From contig CAYYXF010000037.1 of the NCBI GenBank assembly GCA_964475545.1, positions 1-12,367 of the forward strand: a stretch of DNA of 12,367 nt, given 5' to 3'. Each line of letters begins with the position of its first letter. Within the stretch, counting starts at the first letter, position 1. Below, piece by piece: positions 6,995 to 12,367 of this stretch. A program made the position numbers and the translations under genes. The notes beneath the pieces are model-generated. The model made no database searches. It had not been told where the DNA came from and was given only the letters and a program-made list of their open reading frames with translations. This DNA comes from DASPTR01 sp964475545 (GTDB taxonomy: Archaea; Thermoproteota; Bathyarchaeia; Bathyarchaeales; Bathycorpusculaceae).

Positions 6995-8674
6995 TTACTT
7001 TGAGATCAGCCAGTACCGCATGTCCTGTGTGATGTCCAAGTATATGCCGAAAACACTTGGCTTTGTTACAGCCCAAGCACCACTGACATAGAGCGGAGCA
7101 ACTGAGCATTGCTGCACGGCCATGTCATCTATCTCAGCGTAGAGTTCTGCCCTGAGTGTCACGTTTGTGGTTGCACGCGCCTGATCATAAAGTGCCACCT
7201 GCGTTGCATTAGAGTAGTTGGTGTGCAGCCATGCAGCCCAGTAGAGGAATGAGTAGTCATCCGGATCCACATAGTCTGGATACCAACCGTACATGTAAGC
7301 GTCCATAATCTCATTGTCTCTGTTAAGCTTGTAACTTGCCCAATCAGCATTCTTCAAGGTGACAGAAATTACGCCACTTCCTTCGAGCGCTTGCTTGTAC
7401 AGAAGCGCTTGCTCGGCACTCTGCGGATAGTGTCCTGAGGATTCGTACCATAGGTCAAACTGCAACTTGTGATTCTGGTCATAGCCTAGTTGTGCAAGTA
7501 GGCTTGTTGTTAGTGTGTAGTTTGCGTCACCGAGACTTTCGAAAGCTTCAGTGTGCCCTAACATTCCTGGTGGTATGATACTGTACAACGGTTCGGCCAA
7601 ACCTAGAAAGACTGTCTGAGTGACAGCCGTCCTGTTGAGTGCGGCTATAACTGCTACCCTAGCCCTTGGATCGCTGAATGGTGCACGTTTTGTTTGGAAG
7701 CAGAAGTATTGGATGAATGATCCACTGCCATACCAAACCTTCACGTTGGGGTTCGTCTGCAAGTCCAGAATGTCGTTTGCTGAAATCTGCCTGAATGCCA
7801 TGTCTACGTCGCCGGCGCTGATTGCCAATCGAAGTGCAGTGGCATCGCTGTAAAATCTGAAGATTATGTGTTTTGTTTTTGGATATCCGCTCGGCGTATT
7901 CCAATAGTCTGGGTTAGCATCAATTTTGATCTCCATGTCCTTTCCAGCCACACGATCCCACTTTGACAGTACGTAAGGCCCAACAAATGCAAGAGGCGTG
8001 CTTGCCCGCGCGTCGCCTGCTGTGTAGTTGACCTGTGCCATTGGGGCATATTTAGGATCCACAATCGCTGATGCTCTGCATGCAATGATTCCGAGGAACG
8101 GGCTGAATGGATAGTTCAGGACAAACCTGATCTTGTATATGTCCAGAACGTCTGTGCGGTTTATTATTTGATCATAGCCTAAGCCTGCTGGTGCACCTTC
8201 AGGGATGCTTGGTTCAAGCGCTATGGCTCTGTCGAACGAGTATTTGACGTGTGTAGCGTTCATTTCCACTCCGTCAGCCATTTTCACTCCTGTTCGAAGA
8301 TTGAAGTCCCATGTTGCCAGGTCACTGCTAGAGTTCCAGCTTGTGGCAAGGTCTGGCACGAAATCTGTTCCTGTTGATGATCCGGGGCTAACGCTTACGA
8401 GAGTGTCTCCTACTTGCTGCATAATGTTCCATCCGAAATAGTCATACGCTTGGGCCGGATCTAGAGTGAGTTCAACAGAGTCAGTCGTTCCAACTACTAA
8501 GGTTGTTTCCAACGATGCGAACTTCGATTCCAAAGCGCTCTGGAGCGTGGATACTTGGTCTGACAGTGAAGATATGTTGCTCAGCATCGTAGCTGCATAG
8601 TACATCGTGCCACCCGAAATTATGATTGCAATGAGAACCAACCCTACTATAGTAATATCAGTTTTCCCTGACAT
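6995..8674 (-). CDS. oppA: Peptide-binding protein OppA (solute-binding family 5), membrane-tethered
   Basis: A 559-residue extracytoplasmic peptide-capturing subunit. Residues 8-29 form a single hydrophobic helix with no lipobox cysteine, so the protein is probably held by an uncleaved N-terminal anchor. Residues 33-56 (LSNISSLSDQVSTLQSALESKFASLE) have heptad-like leucine spacing and look like a short coiled-coil stalk. The family-5 binding fold follows: VGTTDSVELTLDPAQAYDYFGW, FVPDLATSW, WDFNLRTGVKMADGVEMNATHVKYSFDRA and the late AYMYGWYPDYVDPDDYS region that lines the ligand pocket in relatives. The ATG at 8674 is preceded by AGGAG (8684-8688) and a strong TATA box. It is the first gene of the operon. 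The bound peptide size cannot be told from sequence; nickel or sugar ligands occur in the family but are less likely with this operon. Confidence 0.93.
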   Translation of the reverse strand: MSGKTDITIVGLVLIAIIISGGTMYYAATMLSNISSLSDQVSTLQSALESKFASLETTLVVGTTDSVELTLDPAQAYDYFGWNIMQQVGDTLVSVSPGSSTGTDFVPDLATSWNSSSDLATWDFNLRTGVKMADGVEMNATHVKYSFDRAIALEPSIPEGAPAGLGYDQIINRTDVLDIYKIRFVLNYPFSPFLGIIACRASAIVDPKYAPMAQVNYTAGDARASTPLAFVGPYVLSKWDRVAGKDMEIKIDANPDYWNTPSGYPKTKHIIFRFYSDATALRLAISAGDVDMAFRQISANDILDLQTNPNVKVWYGSGSFIQYFCFQTKRAPFSDPRARVAVIAALNRTAVTQTVFLGLAEPLYSIIPPGMLGHTEAFESLGDANYTLTTSLLAQLGYDQNHKLQFDLWYESSGHYPQSAEQALLYKQALEGSGVISVTLKNADWASYKLNRDNEIMDAYMYGWYPDYVDPDDYSFLYWAAWLHTNYSNATQVALYDQARATTNVTLRAELYAEIDDMAVQQCSVAPLYVSGAWAVTKPSVFGIYLDITQDMRYWLISK

Positions 8675-8683
8675 TTCGTTTTT

Positions 8684-8732
8684 CTCCTAGATAAATCGCG
8701 AATCTACATTTGCCAGCTCACTTTATTTAAAA
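8684..8732 (-). promoter_or_regulatory. opp operon promoter and ribosome-binding site
   Basis: On the minus strand, TTTTAAATAAA (complement of 8722-8732) is a textbook archaeal TATA box with purine-rich TCCAAAG directly upstream where the BRE lies. Transcription would start near 8697-8700, leaving a leader of about 25 nt that holds AGGAG (complement of 8684-8688), nine bases before the oppA ATG. Confidence 0.65.
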
Positions 8733-8902
8733 CTTTGGATAGACTGCAACTGGTCCATTTCAAACGAGAAAAGCTAGCTCTCCATTTTCTTAGTAACGCT
8801 CTGTATGATACTGACTCTTAAGACCCAGTCCCATGCCAATTCTATCGATTTCTGTCCGCCCTCATCTTTCCATGAAACGTGTTACCATGATATCGACTAA
8901 AA

Positions 8903-8915
8903 ATGCGTAACGCAT
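8903..8915. repeat. 13-bp palindrome upstream of the tRNA gene
   Basis: ATGCGT-A-ACGCAT is a perfect inverted repeat with a single central base. It abuts and partly overlaps the presumed TATA box of the tRNA gene and lies between two divergent transcription units. Its shape suits a dimeric regulator, but no factor can be named. Confidence 0.4.
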
Positions 8916-8920
8916 AAATT
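8913..8920 (+). promoter_or_regulatory. Probable TATA box of the tRNA-Tyr gene
   Basis: CATAAATT lies about 30 nt before the first base of the mature tRNA, the expected distance for an archaeal TATA box with a short 5' leader. Confidence 0.5.
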
Positions 8921-8978
8921 CGGTTTTATCATTCTAGGAGTTCTGGTCGGGCGGTAGCTCAGCCTGGCAGAGCTTCCG

Positions 8979-9008
8979 AGTCGGCTAGTAGAGCTAGCAG
9001 GCGAAGAC
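8979..9008 (+). other. tRNA-Tyr intron 1 (30 nt, position 30/31)
   Basis: A non-canonical intron inside the anticodon stem. The splice sites form a regular bulge-helix-bulge: exon CTTC (8973-8976) pairs with GAAG (9003-9006) as the 4-bp central helix; the 3-nt bulges are CGA (8977-8979) and ACG (9007-9009), each cut after its second base. The intron closes on itself with GTC/GGC pairing (8980-8982 with 9000-9002, one G-U) and a GCTAG/CTAGC hairpin (8984-8998). Introns at such sites are known to need the broad-specificity heteromeric splicing endonuclease found in several archaeal lineages. Confidence 0.88.
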
Positions 9009-9015
9009 GCTGTAG

Positions 9016-9065
9016 ATGTCCACCAACGGTGGGTGTCACCCAGCCTACCAGGCGTACATGCAGAT
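9016..9065 (+). other. tRNA-Tyr intron 2 (50 nt, position 37/38)
   Basis: An intron at the canonical site one base after the anticodon. Exon CTGT (9010-9013) pairs with intron GCAG (9060-9063, one G-U) as the central helix; the 3' bulge ATA (9064-9066) is cut after its second base. The outer helix ATGT/ACAT (9016-9019 with 9056-9059) leaves only two unpaired bases on the 5' side, so the motif is slightly relaxed. An internal CCACC/GGTGG hairpin with an AAC loop lies at 9021-9033. Because 9016 and 9066 are both A, 37/38 and 38/39 give the same product; I chose 37/38 by geometry. Confidence 0.85.
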
Positions 9066-9117
9066 ACCGGACTGTCGCAGGTCCAAATCCTGCCCGCCCG
9101 ACCAAGACTTGAGCTCT

Positions 9118-9136
9118 AAGCCTTGGCTTTCTTCTT
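9118..9136 (+). terminator. Possible weak terminator after tRNA-Tyr
   Basis: A short hairpin AAGC-CTTG-GCTT (9118-9129) is followed by pyrimidine-rich TCTTCTT. There is no long T run, so this is only a candidate end for the tRNA transcript. Confidence 0.25.
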
Positions 9137-9212
9137 AGAACCCGATTGTCAGCCAGACCGTTTAATCCCTTTTCAAAGCTTTCGAAGCAGTTGAAGTCCG
9201 TGCTGTGTTAAG

Positions 9213-9220
9213 TTTTATAT
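9213..9220 (+). promoter_or_regulatory. Probable TATA box of the aminotransferase gene
   Basis: TTTTATAT lies 45 nt before the ATG at 9263. Transcription would begin near 9243, giving a leader of about 20 nt. This suggests the gene is not dependent on read-through from the tRNA. Confidence 0.5.
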
Positions 9221-9262
9221 GACTTCGCTCGTCACTATGCTTGCAAATGTCGGCTTTGCAGA

Positions 9263-10441
9263 ATGGTGGCGAGAATATTGTTTGGCGCTTCTGACAGAGT
9301 GAGCTTGATAAAGCCCTCGGCAATTCGAAGGATGCTTGAGCTCTCGGCGGGAATGAAGAACGTTGTTCATTTTGAGCAGGGTGAGCCAGATTTCATAACG
9401 CCAAAACATGTTTTGGAAGCAGCTGTCAGGGCTGCAGAGAAAGGTTTTACGCATTACACTGAAATTGACGGGACGCTGGAGCTGCGCCAAGCTATAGCCG
9501 AGAAATTCGAGAAGGAGAATGGAATTGATGCTGACCCCAAAATCGAGATAACCGTGACTTCTGGCTCTCAAGAGGCCATGTTCATCGCTGCGTTGGGCTT
9601 TCTGAACGCAGGTGATGAAGCTCTCATTCTTGACCCATACTATCCTGCATGTTTTGAGGATACCTTGTTGGCAGAAGCGAAGCCTGTGCCAGTTCCACTT
9701 AATGAAAGCGAGAGCTACAGAGTGGAAACGGACGCGCTTGAAGGAAGAATAACGAAAAGGACAAAGATGATCTGGATGTGTAATCCGTCCAACCCAACAG
9801 GCCACGTATTCCCGAGGCAGGATCTCGAAACAATAGCTGACGTAGCTCGGAAACACAACTTGGTAGTTTTTGCAGATGAGATCTATGAGAAATTACTCTA
9901 CGAAGGTGCAGAGCACATAAGCATAGGTTCGTTGCCTGGGATGAGGGACCGGACAATCACAGTGAACGGTTTCTCAAAAGCGTACGCCATGACAGGCTGG
10001 AGAATCGGCTACGTGGTGGCTGGAAAGAAGCTCTCAGCTACCCTACGCAAGCTGCATTATTACGCAGTTCTTTGTCCAAACGCAATCTCGCAAAAAGCTG
10101 CTTTCGCCGCATTGACTGGGCCTCAAAACTGTGTCCAAGAAATGATAACAGAATATGCTAGGAGAAGGGAATATGTGCTTCGCGAACTCGATGGAATTGA
10201 GTCTTTGTCCTTCGTCGAACCTAAGGGAGCGTTCTACGTTTTTCCGAATTTCTCAAACTTCGAAAAATCAGATGAGATACTTGCATCACATTTGCTCAAG
10301 GAGGCAGGAGTAGTAACTGCACCGGGCTCAGGTTTCGGGAAAGCTGGAGAAGGACATTTGAGAATATCATATTCTGTTTCTTATGAAGAGGTTAGAGAAG
10401 GAATTGGACGGATCAAGAGGTATCTGAAAAATAGGGTCTAA
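9263..10441 (+). CDS. PLP-dependent class I/II aminotransferase (aspartate/aromatic type)
   Basis: A 392-residue cytosolic enzyme, normal length for fold-type I aminotransferases, moving an amino group between an amino acid and a 2-oxo acid. Visible residues are the substrate-side GEPDF (40-44), the cofactor-stacking region TSGSQEAMF (99-107), NPSNPTG (174-180) with Asn177, Asp205 and Tyr208 (ADEIY) contacting the pyridoxal ring, Schiff-base Lys239 in NGFSKAYAMTGWRIGY with Arg247 for the phosphate, and Arg367 (HLRISYS) for the substrate carboxylate. All catalytic positions are present. The family covers aspartate, aromatic and branched substrates and cannot be narrowed by eye. The ATG at 9263 gives the usual ASDRVSLIKPSA N-terminus; no strong ribosome site is present. 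Being next to a peptide importer, it may take part in amino-acid use, but it is transcribed in the opposite direction. Confidence 0.93.
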   Translation: MVARILFGASDRVSLIKPSAIRRMLELSAGMKNVVHFEQGEPDFITPKHVLEAAVRAAEKGFTHYTEIDGTLELRQAIAEKFEKENGIDADPKIEITVTSGSQEAMFIAALGFLNAGDEALILDPYYPACFEDTLLAEAKPVPVPLNESESYRVETDALEGRITKRTKMIWMCNPSNPTGHVFPRQDLETIADVARKHNLVVFADEIYEKLLYEGAEHISIGSLPGMRDRTITVNGFSKAYAMTGWRIGYVVAGKKLSATLRKLHYYAVLCPNAISQKAAFAALTGPQNCVQEMITEYARRREYVLRELDGIESLSFVEPKGAFYVFPNFSNFEKSDEILASHLLKEAGVVTAPGSGFGKAGEGHLRISYSVSYEEVREGIGRIKRYLKNRV

Positions 10442-10446
10442 ATCTC

Positions 10447-10453
10447 TTTTTTT
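10447..10453 (+). terminator. Oligo-T terminator after the aminotransferase
   Basis: Seven consecutive Ts begin six bases after the stop codon, preceded by TCTC. Runs of this kind end transcription in archaea without needing a hairpin. The facing minus-strand gene ends only 61 bp further on. Confidence 0.6.
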
Positions 10454-10513
10454 CTGCAGCGGGTCTGCATGTGCTCCGCATTGGTATGAAATATCGGTCC
10501 GGTGCGCGCGCTA

Positions 10514-11266
10514 TTATGATATGTCTGTTCCTGTTTCTTCTCTGAATTGCAGTCTGTAGAAGGAGCTGTACAATCCTTTCTTGCGCATGAGCTGTTCATG
10601 CGTGCCTCTTTCCACTATTGAACCCTGGTCGATGGTTAAAATCTCATCGCAAAGCCTGATGGTTGAAAGCCGGTGTGCGATTATTATCGTCATTCTGTTG
10701 CGCATCAGTCTCTTCAGGGCTCTCTGAATCAGCAGTTCAGTGTAGGCGTCAACTGAGGATGTTGCCTCGTCCAGTACCAAGATTTCCGGATTTGCAATTA
10801 GGGTTCTGGCGAAGCTTATGAGTTGCCTTTGGCCTATGGATATGTTTGAAGATCCTTCTTGTATCATATAGTCGTAATCGTTGGGAAGTTTCATTATGAA
10901 ATCGTGGGCACCGATGGATTTTGCTGCGTCTATGACTTCTGGGTCTGATGCTTCAAGTTTCCCGAATCTTATGTTTTCTTTTATGGAAAGTGAAAAGAGA
11001 AACGAGTCCTGTAAAACTATGCTTATGTGACCTCTTAAAGTGGCAAGCGGGACGTCTTTTATGTCGTGCCCATTGATGAGTATTCTGCCTTCGTCTGGAT
11101 CATAAAATCTGGCGAGAAGGTTGATTATTGTGCTCTTGCCAGCGCCAGTCTGGCCCACAATCGCGAGTTTCATGTTGCGTTTCAGCTTGAAGCTGATGTT
11201 CTTTAGAACTGGGACATCTATGTCGTACGCGAAATTGACGTTTTCGAATCTTACTTCTTCTATCAT
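10514..11266 (-). CDS. ABC exporter ATPase domain, encoded separately from its membrane domain
   Basis: A 250-residue nucleotide-binding domain of the ABC-B exporter type. Motifs in order are A-loop Tyr14, Walker A GQTGAGKST (38-46), Q-loop Gln86 in IVLQDSFLFSLSIKENI, signature ISIGQ (142-146, a variant of LSGGQ), Walker B ILVLDE with catalytic Glu167, D-loop SSVD (170-173) and switch His198. All catalytic positions are present, so it should be active. Its ATG shares one base with the stop of the upstream membrane-domain frame (TAATG). AAGGAG lies 12 bases upstream, rather far for a ribosome site. Relatives carry this domain fused behind six membrane helices in about 580-600 residues, so this is either a coupled two-gene arrangement or one gene broken by a one-base indel. 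Confidence 0.88.
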   Translation of the reverse strand: MIEEVRFENVNFAYDIDVPVLKNISFKLKRNMKLAIVGQTGAGKSTIINLLARFYDPDEGRILINGHDIKDVPLATLRGHISIVLQDSFLFSLSIKENIRFGKLEASDPEVIDAAKSIGAHDFIMKLPNDYDYMIQEGSSNISIGQRQLISFARTLIANPEILVLDEATSSVDAYTELLIQRALKRLMRNRMTIIIAHRLSTIRLCDEILTIDQGSIVERGTHEQLMRKKGLYSSFYRLQFREETGTDIS

Positions 11267-12366
11267 TACAACGCGATGCTCCTTCCGGGCGGTGTGTCCA
11301 AGACCTCGACTTTTGTGTCTATCACATCGAACATTCTTTCAACTGCTGACATGGCTGACTGGTACTGGTCATACATGGACACAAGGTCAACTAGCGGCAT
11401 GAAATATGCGAACTGGTACTCCGTGAAGGCTACCAGAGTTCCTATTGTGATTATTCCATTCAGCACGGCATTGACTCCATAAAAAAGGATTATCATGGTT
11501 CCTACCAGTCTTAATCCTATTACGAACGGCGTATATGACGAACCTATGAGGATGGCCCTGATGGTTGCTTTGACGTTTTCGTCTTGGCTCTTCAGGAATT
11601 TCTTTTCTCTTTCCTTCTCCTGCGCATAGGCCTGAGTCACTTTTATGCCTGCTAAGTCTTCCTGCATCCTTGCGGTCAATCCTGAAGTCGTGATCAACGT
11701 TTTCCTGTAAGCAGCTCTCGAGTACTTTCCAAGATACCAAACCAACACCAAGGCCACAGGTAGAACCGATATCGCAAGAAGTGTCAGTCGAAGGTCAAGA
11801 ATGAACATTATTGCGAAGGAACCCAGTATTGAGGAGACATCCACAAGAATGCTCGTAAGCCCTACTCTCAGGAATATTCTAACCGCGTTGGCATCGTTCG
11901 TCGGGCGAGAGATAATCCTTCCAGTTTCTCCTTCTGAAAAATATCTGAGAGAGATGACTTGCAGTTTTTCCATCATATCATCCCTCATTCTTGCAACTAC
12001 GTTTTCTCCCACTACTCGCATCTGGTAGGTTTGGATGTACTGAAACACGTAATTGCCTAGAACGATAGCAACGAATAGTGGGACCCACCAGAAGAAGCCC
12101 ATAAGGTTCTTGGAATCTGTCAAACTGGGTTTTATTATCTGGTCGATGGCTATCGCATGCATGTAAGGTGAAGCTAACCCAGTGAAGGCCCCGATTATCG
12201 TGGCGGTGACGCCGAATCTCAGGCTTCGTTTGTTAGCTTGAGCATATTCGTAGACTCTTCTAATCAGCACCCGGTCAGGAACGGTTCTTTTTCTTCTCTC
12301 TTCTTGTTTTGTAGAAAAGGTGCCGTATGAACCTGACACTAGGTACCACCTGTTTCCTCCAAAATG
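11266..12366 (-). CDS. ABC exporter membrane domain (possibly 5'-partial, frame ends at domain boundary)
   Basis: The type I exporter transmembrane domain. Counted from the GTG at 12339 (357 residues), six helices lie at about 42-64, 83-105, 160-181, 184-204, 266-290 and 296-318, with coupling features such as YFSEGETGRIISRPTNDANAVR (133-154) and the conserved late segment SAVERMFDVIDTKVEVLDTPPG (331-352), which in relatives leads straight into the ATPase domain. Here the frame stops at SIAL, and the ATPase begins in another frame. The GTG has GGTGG six bases upstream, but the frame stays open to the window edge and the extra residues (HFGGNRWYLV) resemble the Gly-rich, Trp/Tyr-containing start of related exporters, so the true start probably lies outside. 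Substrate unknown: drugs, lipids or peptides are all possible. Confidence 0.85.
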   Translation of the reverse strand, partial: HFGGNRWYLVSGSYGTFSTKQEERRKRTVPDRVLIRRVYEYAQANKRSLRFGVTATIIGAFTGLASPYMHAIAIDQIIKPSLTDSKNLMGFFWWVPLFVAIVLGNYVFQYIQTYQMRVVGENVVARMRDDMMEKLQVISLRYFSEGETGRIISRPTNDANAVRIFLRVGLTSILVDVSSILGSFAIMFILDLRLTLLAISVLPVALVLVWYLGKYSRAAYRKTLITTSGLTARMQEDLAGIKVTQAYAQEKEREKKFLKSQDENVKATIRAILIGSSYTPFVIGLRLVGTMIILFYGVNAVLNGIITIGTLVAFTEYQFAYFMPLVDLVSMYDQYQSAMSAVERMFDVIDTKVEVLDTPPGRSIAL

Positions 12367-12367
12367 G

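Larger units (their letters stand above)
8948..9104 (+). tRNA. tRNA-Tyr (anticodon GUA) with two introns and encoded CCA
   Basis: Exons are 8948-8978, 9009-9015 and 9066-9104, giving a 77-nt mature tRNA. Acceptor stem CGGGCGG/CCGCCCG is fully paired; T8 and A9 follow; the D stem is GCTC/GAGC; the anticodon stem TCCGG/CCGGA is perfect after splicing; the loop CTGTAGA holds anticodon GTA (9012-9014). The variable loop is CTGTC, the T stem GCAGG/CCTGC encloses TCCAAAT, and A73 plus CCA are encoded. The C1:G72 pair and A73 are known tyrosine identity elements in archaea. The spliced sequence closely resembles the known Methanocaldococcus jannaschii tRNA-Tyr as I recall it. Without removing both introns no consistent anticodon arm can be drawn: the naive reading gives a Pro-like CGG with a mismatched stem and an unlikely base 37. 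Confidence 0.93.

Noticed and set aside
8948..9104. tRNA-Pro with anticodon CGG (8982-8984) and a single large intron
   Set aside because: It leaves an A-C mismatch at 31:39 and a pyrimidine at position 37, and no bulge-helix-bulge forms at the required sites. The two-intron tRNA-Tyr model explains every base and both splice motifs.
9215..9856. 213-codon minus frame opposite the aminotransferase
   Set aside because: It is antisense to a gene with all catalytic motifs, and its composition is that of a shadow frame.
1..12367. CRISPR array, insertion sequence or phage genes
   Set aside because: No regularly spaced repeats, transposase or integrase motifs, or terminal inverted repeats were seen on either strand; the only long exact repeat is the assembly duplicate.

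Overview
The window looks like chromosomal DNA of an archaeon. The support is a tRNA gene interrupted by two introns with bulge-helix-bulge splice sites, archaeal TATA-type promoter elements, an oligo-T terminator, TM-anchored rather than lipobox-type extracellular proteins, and no bacterial -35/-10 promoters. A TACK-group lineage such as Bathyarchaeia would fit the non-canonical tRNA intron and the peptide-uptake gene content, but that placement is inference. The scaffold holds a 100-N gap, which suggests a draft or metagenomic assembly.

Layout. 1-250: an A/C-rich end with a possible truncated secreted-protein start on the minus strand. 251-487 (+): a small two-helix membrane protein with a strong Shine-Dalgarno site. 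488-809: no convincing gene. 810-2186 (-): a secreted, C-terminally anchored protein with a CARDB-like domain. 2187-2538: non-coding. 2539-2784 (+): a small zinc-ribbon protein. 2852-8674 (-): a complete oligopeptide/dipeptide ABC importer operon, oppA-oppB-oppC-oppD-oppF. 8948-9104 (+): tRNA-Tyr(GUA) in three exons. 9263-10441 (+): a class I/II aminotransferase. 10514 to the right edge (-): an ABC exporter whose membrane and ATPase parts lie in two reading frames joined by a TAATG stop/start overlap.

How the genes fit together. OppA would capture peptides outside the membrane, OppB and OppC form the channel, and OppD and OppF drive it with ATP. The aminotransferase has its own promoter and could feed the resulting amino acids into central metabolism; that link is inferred from proximity only. 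The exporter is a separate minus-strand unit facing the aminotransferase.

Three observations stand out. First, the tRNA-Tyr carries a 30-nt intron at 30/31 and a 50-nt intron at 37/38, leaving a 7-nt middle exon that holds the anticodon. Second, the N gap inside oppF is flanked by an exact 55-bp duplication, so it is almost certainly an unmerged contig overlap; removing 155 nt restores an intact 332-residue OppF. Third, the exporter is split exactly where its two domains meet. I found no CRISPR array, insertion sequence, defence system or clearly new multi-gene system.
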